From: an uncultured Oscillospiraceae bacterium
GTDB lineage: Bacteria > Bacillota > Clostridia > Oscillospirales > Oscillospiraceae
Assembly: GCA_900759385.1 (NCBI GenBank)
Contig: CAAEUZ010000099.1
Span: 1 to 64,000, forward strand
Direction: 5' to 3'
Length of the DNA: 64,000 bases
The translations under genes and the position numbers were made by a program. Of the stretch, positions 1 through 8,783 are shown in pieces. Positions within the stretch are counted from its first letter, which is position 1, and the number at the start of each line of letters is the position of its first letter. The notes under the pieces are model-generated. The model was not told where the DNA came from and ran no database searches. It worked only from the letters and a program-made list of their open reading frames with translations.

Positions 1-470
1 AGAAACCCCTCAGACTCCAAAGAGAAAAGCGCTTTTGGCGCGATACGCACCAAAGGGTGCGTTGTTACCCGAGTTGGTTGTTACTCCGGGCTGCGTATCC
101 CTGATGGGTATACGTGCAAGCCTCCAAAACCGCGGATTTCGCTTCGCGGCCGCTTACGGGCGGTTAGTTTGGGCTGCTGTGATGGTTGCCGGAACGTTCC
201 GTCAGCACTTTGTAGTGGACAGCATCCCCGACGTCCCGCCGTTGGATTATTGCCCACGCAGTGCCGGCGAAGCCAACGCACGGAACTTAAGGCATCCAGG
301 CATACCGCTAAGGGATGACCACACTGGGTTCCTTTCTGGGCAGAAATGTGGCAGATTTTACGCCGAATTACTGCCAAAGCGGCTTTCCTTTCGGGGGTCT
401 GGGGACGCTTTCTTTGGACGCAACCAAAGAAAGCGCCCCTAGGGTTTGCAGGGAACATTCCCTGCGCCCG
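1..470 (-). repeat. Hairpin-ended intergenic repeat, copy A (left end cut by window)
   Basis: No credible gene lies here. The stretch shares blocks, in the same order, with 4018-4440: bases 1-40 match 4046-4080, 261-284 match 4228-4251, and 377-470 match 4349-4440. Bases 406-417 and 424-435 form a perfect 12-bp stem (CGCTTTCTTTGG / CCAAAGAAAGCG), and a shorter hairpin follows at about 449-465. Bases 1-11 are the right arm of a second stem whose left arm lies outside the window. In the transcription direction of pyc the element starts directly after the pyc stop codon, so it would form its 3' untranslated region. Confidence 0.7.
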
Positions 471-3400
471 TCAAACAATCGTCATCAGCAGCTCGCCGGC
501 TTTTACCGGCTTGCCGGGTTCTATGAATACCTCGCCGACCTTGCCGTCTATGCGGGCGACCACGCTGGTCTCCATCTTCATGGCCTCGATGATGGCCAGC
601 ACCTGGTTCACCTTGACCTCTTCGCCGGGCTTGACGCTGACCTTGCTGACCATGCCGGGGATGGAGGCGCCTACCTGCCCCTTGTCCTCGGGGTCGGCCA
701 TGGCGACCTTCTTGGCCGTATCGGCCGCGGTGGGATCGGGCACGGAGACCTCGCGGCGGGAGCCGTTGAGCTCGAAGACCACGTTGCGGGTGCCGTCCTC
801 GTTCCTGTCGCCCAGGCCCAGGTACTTTATGACCAGGGTCTTGCCGTCCTCGATGTTTATGGTGGTCGTCTCGCCCTCGGCCAGGCCGTCGAAGAAGACG
901 TGGCTGCCCATGCGCATGATGTAGCCGTACTCCTTGCGGTGGGTGAAGTAGTCCTGCATGACCTTCGGGTACATGGCATAGGAGATGAGGCCCTTGCGGT
1001 CCGGGTTGGGGGCGTATTTTTCGACCTCGGTGCGGATGGCGTCCCAGTCGACGGGCGGCAGCAGGTCGCCCGGGCGGCCCTGGATGGGCTGCTCGCCCTT
1101 GAGCACCACGCGCTGCAGGTCCTCCGGGAAGCCGCAGGGCGGCTGGCCCATCATGCCCTTGAAGTAGCTCACCACGCTGTCCGGGAAGGCGAGGGACTCG
1201 CCGCGCTCGACTATGTTCTCCGGCGTGAGGTCGTTCTGCACCATGAAGATGGCGAGGTCGCCGACCATCTTGGAGCTGGGCGTGACCTTGATGATGTCGC
1301 CGAGCATGTCGTTGACGGTGCGGTACATCTCCTTGACCTCGTCGAAGCGCTGACCGAGGCCGAGGGCCTCAACCTGGGGCTGGAGGTTTGTGTACTGGCC
1401 GCCGGGTATCTCGTAGCGGTAGATGTCCGTGACGGGGGTGCGCAGGCCCTTGTCGAAGCGGCCGTAGCGCTCGCGCACGTCGGACCAGTAGTCGGCCAGC
1501 TTCTGCAGGCCCTCGGTGGGCAGGCCGGTGTCGCGCTCCGTGCCGCGCAGGGCCTCGACAAGGCTGTTGAGGCTCGGCTGGCTGGTGAGGCTGGACAGGG
1601 GCCCTATGGCGCAGTCCACCACGTCCACGCCCGCCTCGGCGGCGAGCAGGTAGGTGGCAATCTGGTTGTCGGTGGTGTTGTGGGTGTGCAGGTGGATGGG
1701 CACGCCGACCTCGTCCTTGAGGGCCTTGATAAGCTTCTTGGCCGCGTAGGGCTTGAGCAGGCCGCTCATGTCCTTGACGCAGATCATGTGCGCGCCGCGC
1801 CTCTCGAGCTCCTTGGCGAAGTCCACGTAGTACTTGAGCGTGTAGCGGTCGCGCTTGGGGTCGAGGATGTCGCCCGTGTAGCAGACGGTGGCCTCGAGTA
1901 TCTTGCCCGTCTTGAGCACGGCCTCCATGGCCGTCTCCATGCTGGGTATCCAGTTGAGCGAGTCGAACACGCGGAAGACGTCGATGCCGTACTTCGCGCT
2001 CTCCTCGATGAAGGCGTTGACCAGGTTGTCGGGATAGCTGGCGTAGCCGACAAGGTTGGAGCCGCGCAGGAGCATCTGGAAGGGGATGTTGGGAATCTTC
2101 TCGCGCAGCATGATGAGCCGCTCCCAGGGGGACTCGTAGAGGAAGCGGTAGGCGGTGTCAAAGGTGGCGCCGCCCCACATCTCCAGCGAGAAGCAGTCGG
2201 CGAGGAAGTCCGCCGTGCCCTCGGCGCCCTTGACCATGTCGCGGGTGCGCATGCGGGTGGAGAGCAGGCTCTGGTGCGCGTCGCGCATGGTGGTGTCGGT
2301 GACGAGCAGCTTCTTCTGCTCCATGACCCAGCGGCTGACCGCCTCGGGGCCCTTGGTGTCCAGCAGCTCTTTGAGGCCGTCGGCGCGGGTTATCTCGCGG
2401 GTGGCGGCGGGATAGCGCGGCGAGCTGTACTCTCGGCGCTGGGCGTCCGGGTTCGCAACCTGGATGTTGGCGATGTAGCGCAGCACGCGCGTGGCGCGGT
2501 CGCGGCTCTCCTCGATGTCGAAGAGCTCGGGAGTCTCGTCGATGAACTTGGTGTGGCACTTGCCCGCGATAAAGGTCGGGTGGTTGAGTATGTTGGTGAC
2601 GAAGGAGATGTTGGTCTTGACGCCGCGGACGTGCTCCTCGTTGATGGCGCGGCGCGCCTTGCGGCAGACGGCCTCAAAGGTGCGGTCCCAGGTGGTGACC
2701 TTGACCAGCAGGCTGTCGTAATAGGGGCTGATCTCCGCACCCGCGGCCGCGTTGCCGCCGTCGAGGCGGACGCCGAAGCCGCCGCCGGAGCGGTAGGAGA
2801 CGATCTTGCCGTTGTCGGGCGCGAAGTTGTTCTTCGGGTCCTCGGTGGTGACGCGGCACTGTATGGAGTAGCCGTTCATGTAGAGGTCGCTCTGTTTTGC
2901 CAGCCCTATCTCCGGGTGCGCGACGGTGGCGCCCTCGGCGATTAGTATCTGCGCGCGCACGATGTCGATGCCGGTGACCATCTCGGTGACGGTGTGCTCG
3001 ACCTGGATGCGCGGGTTCATCTCGATGAAGTAGTGGCTGCCGTTCTTGTCAACCAGGAACTCGACGGTGCCCGCGTTCACGTAGCCGACGGCCTCGGCGA
3101 TCTTGACCGCGTCGGCGCGCAGCCTCTCGCGCACCTCCTCGGGCACGCTCCAGGCGGGGCAGAACTCCACGACCTTCTGGTAACGGCGCTGCAGCGAGCA
3201 GTCGCGCTCGCCCAGGTGGCGGACGTTGCCGTGCTCGTCGGCGAGGATCTGCACCTCGATGTGCTTGGGCTCGACCAGATACTTCTCCATGAAGATGCTG
3301 TCGTCGCCGAAGGCCTTGCGCGCCTCATTGCTGACGAGCTCAAAGGCCGGGCCGACCTCCTCAAGCGTCTGGCACAGGCGCATGCCGCGCCCGCCGCCGC

Positions 3401-3902
3401 CCGCCGCGGCCTTGAGAATGACGGGGAAGCCGAACTCCTGCGCCCTGGCCTCGGCCTCGGCGGCGTCGCGGAGCGGCTCACGGGTGCCGGGGATGACCGG
3501 CACGCCGCACGCCACGGCGATCTTCTTGGCTTCCAGCTTGTCGCCCATCTTGGCCAGCACGTGGCTGGGGGGGCCGATGAACTTTATGCCGGCGTCCTCG
3601 CAGGCCCTGGCGAAGGCCGCGTTCTCGCTCAAAAAGCCGTAGCCGGGGTGGATGGCGTCCACGCCGCGCTTCTTGGCCAGCGCGATTATCTCGTCAATGG
3701 CCAGGTACGCGCCCAGCGGGCTCAGGTGCTCGCCTATGAGGTACGCCTCGTCCGCCTTGGTGCGGAAGAGGTTCATCATGTCCTCCTTGGAGTAAATGGC
3801 CACGGTGCGCAGGTCGAGGTCGTAGCACGCGCGGAATATGCGTATGGCGATCTCGCCGCGGTTGGCAGCCATTACCTTGCTGAAGGTACGTAGTTCCTGC
3901 AA
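471..3902 (-). CDS. pyc: Pyruvate carboxylase, single-chain
   Basis: ATP- and biotin-dependent carboxylation of pyruvate to oxaloacetate, cytosolic and anaplerotic. The protein has an N-terminal biotin carboxylase domain (about residues 10-455, starting VMAANRGEIAIRIFRACYD, with the glycine-rich AAAGGGGRGMR loop). A carboxyltransferase domain follows (about 520-1050; DTTMRDAHQSL and VCVKDMSGL-type metal-site motifs). The C-terminal biotinyl domain has EAMKMET with the biotin lysine 34 residues from the end. About 1143 residues is the normal length for the family. I chose the TTG at 3902 because AGGAG sits about 9 bases upstream and the resulting N-terminus matches Firmicute homologues. The ATG at 3911 touches that AGGAG and is less likely. 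The gene is monocistronic and bracketed by hairpin repeats on both sides. Confidence 0.95.
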   Translation of the reverse strand: MQELRTFSKVMAANRGEIAIRIFRACYDLDLRTVAIYSKEDMMNLFRTKADEAYLIGEHLSPLGAYLAIDEIIALAKKRGVDAIHPGYGFLSENAAFARACEDAGIKFIGPPSHVLAKMGDKLEAKKIAVACGVPVIPGTREPLRDAAEAEARAQEFGFPVILKAAAGGGGRGMRLCQTLEEVGPAFELVSNEARKAFGDDSIFMEKYLVEPKHIEVQILADEHGNVRHLGERDCSLQRRYQKVVEFCPAWSVPEEVRERLRADAVKIAEAVGYVNAGTVEFLVDKNGSHYFIEMNPRIQVEHTVTEMVTGIDIVRAQILIAEGATVAHPEIGLAKQSDLYMNGYSIQCRVTTEDPKNNFAPDNGKIVSYRSGGGFGVRLDGGNAAAGAEISPYYDSLLVKVTTWDRTFEAVCRKARRAINEEHVRGVKTNISFVTNILNHPTFIAGKCHTKFIDETPELFDIEESRDRATRVLRYIANIQVANPDAQRREYSSPRYPAATREITRADGLKELLDTKGPEAVSRWVMEQKKLLVTDTTMRDAHQSLLSTRMRTRDMVKGAEGTADFLADCFSLEMWGGATFDTAYRFLYESPWERLIMLREKIPNIPFQMLLRGSNLVGYASYPDNLVNAFIEESAKYGIDVFRVFDSLNWIPSMETAMEAVLKTGKILEATVCYTGDILDPKRDRYTLKYYVDFAKELERRGAHMICVKDMSGLLKPYAAKKLIKALKDEVGVPIHLHTHNTTDNQIATYLLAAEAGVDVVDCAIGPLSSLTSQPSLNSLVEALRGTERDTGLPTEGLQKLADYWSDVRERYGRFDKGLRTPVTDIYRYEIPGGQYTNLQPQVEALGLGQRFDEVKEMYRTVNDMLGDIIKVTPSSKMVGDLAIFMVQNDLTPENIVERGESLAFPDSVVSYFKGMMGQPPCGFPEDLQRVVLKGEQPIQGRPGDLLPPVDWDAIRTEVEKYAPNPDRKGLISYAMYPKVMQDYFTHRKEYGYIMRMGSHVFFDGLAEGETTTINIEDGKTLVIKYLGLGDRNEDGTRNVVFELNGSRREVSVPDPTAADTAKKVAMADPEDKGQVGASIPGMVSKVSVKPGEEVKVNQVLAIIEAMKMETSVVARIDGKVGEVFIEPGKPVKAGELLMTIV

Positions 3903-3954
3903 TAGAATCATCTCCTGTGTCTTATTTCTCTTATCTCTTTCTCGTATAAAAAGG

Positions 3955-4017
3955 ATTCTCCCGGGGGCGCTTTCTTTGTTCTTGCACAAAGCGGAGGGTA
4001 CGCCCTCCGGCCCTTCT
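3955..4017 (-). repeat. Fragment: right-hand end of the same intergenic repeat
   Basis: This short stretch repeats the end signature of the two longer copies. A degenerate CGCTTTCTTTG stem is followed by the perfect small hairpin CGGAGGG-TACG-CCCTCCG near 3992-4010. It abuts copy B, so the region reads as a partial element joined to a full one. It lies in the 5' leader region of pyc. Confidence 0.5.
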
Positions 4018-4440
4018 GAGGGGTTTCTTTTTGAGTGCGCCAAAAAGAAATCCCTCAGACTCCAAAGAGAAAAGCGCTTTGGAGCAGACTTATACGGCGC
4101 ACAGCGCTCGCGTTGGAATCGGGTAGGTATTAGTCCGGGGTTGTCATACCTAAACCTTATACGGTCAGCCACTGAGACCGCGGATTGGCGCTTACGCGCC
4201 GCCGCTGCGTCGGAAGATTTCCCACGTAGTGCCGGCGAAGCCAATGCACGGATTCAGCGGCTGTGACCTAAGGAAGTTTAGGAATCCCGGCCTAAACAAT
4301 AGCTAAAACCGAGGTTAAAACGTACCTTTACGCACCGACTAGCACCAAAGCGGCTTTCCTTTCGGGGTCCGGGGGGCTTTCTTTGGCCAAAACCAAAGAA
4401 AGCCTCCCGGGGTTCGCGGAGGGACCCGCCCTCCGCCGGA
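4018..4440 (-). repeat. Hairpin-ended intergenic repeat, copy B
   Basis: Bounded by two long hairpins. Bases 4018-4033 pair with 4041-4056 (GAGGGGTTTCTTTTTG with one G-T wobble), and 4375-4386 pair perfectly with 4393-4404 (GGCTTTCTTTGG / CCAAAGAAAGCC). A small GGAGGG...CCCTCC hairpin then ends three bases before the proC stop codon. Compared with copy A the stem bases change in pairs (GG/CC versus CG/CG at the stem foot), which suggests the fold is selected. No protein-coding gene is evident here. Confidence 0.7.
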
Positions 4441-4443
4441 GAA

Positions 4444-5238
4444 TTATTCCGCCAGCTCCCGGCTGCGGCGCTTGTTCGCGTTATAGCAGGCGCGGACGGC
4501 CTCTGGGAAGCCATGCTCGTCGAGGGCGCTGATAGCGGCCTCGGTGGTGCCCTTTTTGCTGGTTATGCGCCGCCTGAGCTCCTCGGGGGGCTCGTCCTCC
4601 AGCTCGAGCTGTTTTGCCGCGCCGAGGAGGGTCTGTTTTGCCAGCATGGCGGCGGTGTCCGGGGCGATGCCGGCCTCTATGGCCGCGTCGCGGAGGTTTT
4701 CCACCATGTAATATATGTACGCCGCGCCGCTGCCGGAGAGGGCAGCCACATCGTCTATCTGTGCCTCCGTCACCGCCACGGCGGCGCCGCCGGGGGAAAA
4801 GATGGCGATGACGTCCTGCACGTCCCTGTCGCAGGCGGTCGCGCCCGGGGCGACGCCAGCCGCGCCGTATCCGACGGCCAGGGCCAGGTTGGGCATCACG
4901 CGCACCACGCGCGTGCCGGGGAACGCGGCCTCAACGGCCGCGGTCGGGATGCCGGCCATGATGCTCACGACCAGCGCGCCCGGCCTGACATACGGAGCGT
5001 AGGCCGGGTACGCCGCCGGGAAGCTCTGCGGCTTCACGGCGATGACGACGGTACCCGCCTCAGCCACGGCCTCGGCCGGAGCGGTGACGGTGCCGTACTT
5101 TTCGTGCACCTCGCCGCAGCTTTTGGGGTTGTTCGGGTTTACGACCAGGATGTCCTCTCCCGGCGTGCCCGTACGGACCAGCCCGGCAATTATCGCGCGG
5201 GCCATGCTTCCGCTGCCTATAAACGCAATTTTCGACAT
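4444..5238 (-). CDS. proC: Pyrroline-5-carboxylate reductase
   Basis: Last step of proline synthesis: NAD(P)H-dependent reduction of pyrroline-5-carboxylate to proline. The N-terminus has the Rossmann fingerprint IAFIGSGSMARAIIAGL. Family motifs VVIAVKPQ and RVMPNLALAVG follow, and the C-terminal dimerisation helix region contains LSGSGAAYIYYMVENL. Length 264 residues is typical. The ATG at 5238 is preceded by AAGGCGATAAA and gives the canonical N-terminus; the longer upstream frame is not conserved in type. It sits 22 bases after proA on the same strand, so proB, proA and proC form one operon with the complete glutamate-to-proline pathway. An intergenic repeat follows the stop at once. Confidence 0.95.
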   Translation of the reverse strand: MSKIAFIGSGSMARAIIAGLVRTGTPGEDILVVNPNNPKSCGEVHEKYGTVTAPAEAVAEAGTVVIAVKPQSFPAAYPAYAPYVRPGALVVSIMAGIPTAAVEAAFPGTRVVRVMPNLALAVGYGAAGVAPGATACDRDVQDVIAIFSPGGAAVAVTEAQIDDVAALSGSGAAYIYYMVENLRDAAIEAGIAPDTAAMLAKQTLLGAAKQLELEDEPPEELRRRITSKKGTTEAAISALDEHGFPEAVRACYNANKRRSRELAE

Positions 5239-5260
5239 TTTATCGCCTTCTTGTGTGAAT

Positions 5261-6508
5261 TTACGGACGGACCTGCCCGGTGCCGATGACCAGATACTTA
5301 TAGCTCGTGATCTCCTCCAGGCCCATAGGGCCGCGGGCGTGCAGCTTCTGCGTGGAGATGCCCAGCTCGGCGCCGAAGCCAAACTCGAAGCCGTCCGTGA
5401 AGCGCGTGGAGGCGTTCCAGTCCACGACGGCGGCGTCCACGTTCCTGAGGAAATAGTCTGCGCTGGCCTCGTCGGCGGTGACGATGCACTCGGTGTGCCT
5501 GGTGCCGTAGCGGTTGATGTGCTCGACGGCGGCCTTAACGTCGGGGACGGTTTTAACGGCCATGGCCAGGCGCAGGTACTCGTCGGCCCAGTCGGCCTCC
5601 GTGGCGGGGATCATGCCCGTGGTGTACTTCGCCGCGCCGGCGTCGCCGTGCAGCTCCACGTTCCTGTCCGTGAGGGCCTTCAGCAGATCCTTGAGGTGTT
5701 CCTCAGCCCAGTCCTCCTGCACCAGCAGGGTCTCGGCCGCGTTGCAGACGCTGGTGCGCTGGGTCTTGGCGTTTATGACGATGGCCTCCGCCATGGCGTA
5801 ATCGGCGCTCCTGTCCACGTAGACGTGGCAGTTGCCGGTGCCGGTCTGCAGGATGGGCACGGTGGCCTTCTCCACCGCGTTGTTTATGAGCCTGGCGCTG
5901 CCCCGCGGCACGATGAGGTCTATGTACTCGCGCAGGCGCAGCATGTTGTCCACCACCTCGTGGCCGCGTTCCTCGACCAGGCAGACGGCGTCCGGCGTCA
6001 CGCCGCAGCTCTCCAGCGCGGCGCGCATTACGCGCACCTCGGCGGCGTTGGACTCGTATGCCGAGCCGCTGCCGCGCAGGAGAATGGCGCTGCCGGCCTT
6101 GAAGGCGAGCGACGCCGCGTCCACCGTGACGTTGGGCCGCGCCTCGTAGATTATGCCGATGACGCCCATGGGCACGCGCACCTTGCGTATGGTGAGCCCG
6201 TTGGGGCGCGTCCACTCGCGCATGACCTCGCCCACCGGGTCGGGCAGCTCCGCCACCTGGCGCAGGCCCAGGGCCATGTCGGCGACGCGCTTTTCGTTGA
6301 GCATGAGCCGGTCGAGCATGTCGGAGCTCATGCCGTTTGCCCGCTCGCGCTCCATGTCCGCAGCGTTTGCGGCCAGAATTTCGTCGCAGTTTGCCTCCAG
6401 CGCGTCGGCCATGGCGAGCAGCGCGGCGTTCTTCTGCTCCGTTGTCAGCTGGGCGACGGCTGTGCCGGCGGCCTTTGCCGCCGCGGCGCTCTCGATCAAA
6501 GTCTTCAT
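5261..6508 (-). CDS. proA: Glutamate-5-semialdehyde dehydrogenase (gamma-glutamyl phosphate reductase)
   Basis: NADPH-dependent reduction of gamma-glutamyl phosphate to glutamate semialdehyde, second step of proline synthesis. It is an aldehyde dehydrogenase-fold protein of 415 residues, normal for ProA. The catalytic cysteine lies in TQRTSVCNAAETLLV (about residue 250). GVIGIIYEARPNVTVDAA and LRGSGSAYESN are family signatures. The ATG at 6508 overlaps the proB stop (ATGA), indicating translational coupling of the kinase and reductase, which hand over a labile phosphate intermediate. Confidence 0.96.
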   Translation of the reverse strand: MKTLIESAAAAKAAGTAVAQLTTEQKNAALLAMADALEANCDEILAANAADMERERANGMSSDMLDRLMLNEKRVADMALGLRQVAELPDPVGEVMREWTRPNGLTIRKVRVPMGVIGIIYEARPNVTVDAASLAFKAGSAILLRGSGSAYESNAAEVRVMRAALESCGVTPDAVCLVEERGHEVVDNMLRLREYIDLIVPRGSARLINNAVEKATVPILQTGTGNCHVYVDRSADYAMAEAIVINAKTQRTSVCNAAETLLVQEDWAEEHLKDLLKALTDRNVELHGDAGAAKYTTGMIPATEADWADEYLRLAMAVKTVPDVKAAVEHINRYGTRHTECIVTADEASADYFLRNVDAAVVDWNASTRFTDGFEFGFGAELGISTQKLHARGPMGLEEITSYKYLVIGTGQVRP

Positions 6509-7623
6509 TCGCTTACCTCCGTTTCAATGTGGGCGTAGTTGTCCTGATGTATGACCTCGGGCGGCTTGCCCGGGAATCTGGCGGCGGCCTTCGAGGAGGG
6601 AAGGCCCATAATCTCGCGCAGCTCGGCGCTAGAGTAATTCACCGTGCCGCGGCCCAGGCAGGTGTCCGTGCCGGACTGGTATACCTTGACGACGTCTCCG
6701 GCGGAGAAGTCCCCCTCCACGGCCCGGACGCCGGCGGGAAGCAGGCTGCGGCCCTTTTTCATGAGCGCCTCGGCGGCGCCGGAGTCTATATATACGTTCC
6801 CGCGCGTGGGCGCGTAAAAGGCCATCCACTGCAGGCGGGTCTTCATGCCGCTGCCGGCCTTGAAATAGGTGCCCCTGGCCGTGCCCGCCACGGCCCTGGC
6901 CAGCACGTCTTCCTCCCTGGAGGAGCATATCACGACGGGGACGCCCGCGCCGGTGGCGAGCTTTGCGCCCTCGACCTTCGTGGCCATGCCGCCCGTGCCG
7001 TTGGCCGTACCCGCGCCGGTGGCCAGGGCCTCTATCTCCGGCGTGACGCGCTTGACATAGGGTATGTGCTTCGCGTCCGGGTCGTTCCTGGGGTCGGCGG
7101 TGTAGAGCCCGTCCGTGTCCGTGAGCAGCACGAGCAAATCCGCGTGCACCATGGCCGCCACCTGGGCGGAGAGCATGTCGTTGTCGCCCAATTTGAGCTC
7201 GGCTATTGACACAGTGTCGTTTTCGTTTATGATAGGTATCGCACCCCGGCTGAGCAGCACCTCGAGCGCGGAGAACGCGTTGTGATAGCGCCGCCGGTCG
7301 GAGAAGTCCGCGCGCGTGAGCAGGATTTGGGCCGCCACATAGCCGCGCTCATGAAGGCAGCGGGTATACTCCTCCATGAGCAGCCCCTGGCCCACGGCGG
7401 CGCTGGCCTGTTTGGCGGGGACGGAGACCGGCCGCTCCTGATAGCCCAGCAGGGAGTACCCGGCGGCGATGGCCGCGCTGGTGACGAGGATGACCTGGTT
7501 GCCCGCGTCGCGCAGGCCGGCCAGCTGGCCGGTGAGAGCGCGCAGCCGGGAGACGTCCAGCCTGCCGCTCTTTTCCGTGAGCGAGCTGGTGCCGATTTTG
7601 ACCACTACGGTCTTTTTTGCCAT
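6505..7623 (-). CDS. proB: Glutamate 5-kinase with C-terminal PUA domain
   Basis: Phosphorylates glutamate to gamma-glutamyl phosphate, the first and feedback-regulated step of proline synthesis. The N-terminal amino-acid kinase domain begins TVVVKIGTSSLT and has IPIINENDTV and LLTDTDGLYTADP. After about residue 270 a PUA-like domain follows (GRSLLPAGVRAVEGDFSAGD), so this is the long two-domain form of 372 residues. The start at 7623 is chosen because GGAGG precedes it by eight bases. First gene of proB-proA-proC, with its own promoter at about 7664-7672, divergent from asparaginase. Confidence 0.95.
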   Translation of the reverse strand: MAKKTVVVKIGTSSLTEKSGRLDVSRLRALTGQLAGLRDAGNQVILVTSAAIAAGYSLLGYQERPVSVPAKQASAAVGQGLLMEEYTRCLHERGYVAAQILLTRADFSDRRRYHNAFSALEVLLSRGAIPIINENDTVSIAELKLGDNDMLSAQVAAMVHADLLVLLTDTDGLYTADPRNDPDAKHIPYVKRVTPEIEALATGAGTANGTGGMATKVEGAKLATGAGVPVVICSSREEDVLARAVAGTARGTYFKAGSGMKTRLQWMAFYAPTRGNVYIDSGAAEALMKKGRSLLPAGVRAVEGDFSAGDVVKVYQSGTDTCLGRGTVNYSSAELREIMGLPSSKAAARFPGKPPEVIHQDNYAHIETEVSE

Positions 7624-7663
7624 TATATCGACCTCCGCGAGGTAATTACCCAGAGAATAAAAT

Positions 7664-7672
7664 ATTATAACA
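7664..7672 (-). promoter_or_regulatory. Extended -10 promoter of proBAC
   Basis: On the minus strand the bases read TGTTATAAT, an exact extended -10 element, about 40 bases upstream of the proB start. No good -35 is visible, which is normal for this promoter class. Confidence 0.6.
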
Positions 7673-7705
7673 TACCTGCGAAAAATAGAAAAGCCTTGAT
7701 GTATA

Positions 7706-7714
7706 TGATATAAT
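7706..7714 (+). promoter_or_regulatory. Extended -10 promoter of the asparaginase gene
   Basis: The bases read TGATATAAT, an exact extended -10 element, 22 bases before the start codon. It is back to back with the proB promoter, so this short intergenic region is a divergent promoter pair. Confidence 0.6.
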
Positions 7715-7736
7715 TGTGACAAGAAGGTGGGAGAGA

Positions 7737-8729
7737 ATGAGAAAACGCATCCTTTTCATAGCCACCGGCGGCACCATCGCCTCCGAGGTCACCGCGCTGG
7801 GACTGCAGCCGGGCATCAGCGCCCAGGCGCTGCTCCGCGCCGTGCCCGCCATAGACGAGCTCTGCGACGTGGAGTGCGAGCAGCTGTATTCCCTAGACAG
7901 CACGGACATCGGCCCGGAACACTGGCTGGGCATGGCCGGGGCCGTGCGCGAAAACTATGACCGCTTCGACGGCTTCGTCCTCAGCCACGGCACGGATACC
8001 ATGGCCTACAGCGCCGCGGCGCTGAGCTACCTCATCCAGGGCAGCGCCAAGCCGATAGTCCTCACCGGCGCGCAGAAACCCATCGGCTTTGACACCACCG
8101 ATTCGCGCGTCAACCTGCTCGACAGCTTCATCTGTGCCTGCCGCGGGGACATGCACGGCGTCATGATAGTTTTCAACGGCCGCGTCATACTCGGCACGCG
8201 AGCGCGGAAGACGCACTCCAAGAGCTTTGACGCCTTTTCGTCCATCAACTACCCGCATATCGCCGACATACGCGACGGGCGTGTGCTGCAGTACATAGTG
8301 CCCGAATACGCCGCGGAGCCCGTTTTCTCTGACGGGCTCGAGCGGCGCGTCTCGCTCATGAAGCTCATCCCCGGCACGGACGAGGCGCAGCTGGAGTTCC
8401 TGCTCTCCCGCAGCGAGGCCCTGGTGATAGAGAGCTTCGGCGTCGGCGGCCTACCCCGCGGCATGCACGAGGCGGTACACGCCTCGGCCCGGGAGGGGAA
8501 GCTCATCGTCATGACCACGCAGGTGCAGAACGAGGGCAGCGACCTGGCCGTCTACGGAACCGGGCGCACCCTGAGCGAGGACCCGCTGATACTGGAGGCC
8601 TACGACATGACCACCGAGGCCGCGGTGACCAAGCTGATGTGGCTGCTCCCGCGCGCGAAATCCCAGCTGGACGCCGCGAGGCTCTTCTATACGCCTGTGA
8701 ACAAGGACATACTGACGGCCAGGATGTGA
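7737..8729 (+). CDS. L-asparaginase, cytoplasmic type I-like
   Basis: Hydrolyses asparagine to aspartate and ammonia. Both active-site threonine segments are visible: ILFIATGGTIAS at residues 4-15, and VLSHGTDTMAYSAAALSYL near residue 85. KPIVLTGAQKP, another family signature, follows. There is no signal peptide, and 330 residues fits the cytosolic AnsA-type enzymes. The ATG at 7737 has a GGTGGGAGAG ribosome site. Monocistronic, with a 54-base gap to the next gene on the same strand. Glutaminase side activity cannot be excluded from sequence. Confidence 0.92.
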   Translation: MRKRILFIATGGTIASEVTALGLQPGISAQALLRAVPAIDELCDVECEQLYSLDSTDIGPEHWLGMAGAVRENYDRFDGFVLSHGTDTMAYSAAALSYLIQGSAKPIVLTGAQKPIGFDTTDSRVNLLDSFICACRGDMHGVMIVFNGRVILGTRARKTHSKSFDAFSSINYPHIADIRDGRVLQYIVPEYAAEPVFSDGLERRVSLMKLIPGTDEAQLEFLLSRSEALVIESFGVGGLPRGMHEAVHASAREGKLIVMTTQVQNEGSDLAVYGTGRTLSEDPLILEAYDMTTEAAVTKLMWLLPRAKSQLDAARLFYTPVNKDILTARM

Positions 8730-8783
8730 AACAGCCCGCCCGGTTGCGGGCGGTTTTGACAGAACAGAAAAGGAGAAACGGAC

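Noticed and set aside
315..2945. An 876-codon open frame on the plus strand opposite pyruvate carboxylase
   Set aside because: It is the antisense of a clear pyc gene in GC-rich DNA, is full of Val/Leu/Gly/His/Asp from reverse codons, and has no domain or ribosome site.
4278..4514. Short open frames inside the intergenic repeats near proC and pyc
   Set aside because: They run across the hairpin repeats, lack ribosome sites and are not alike between repeat copies.
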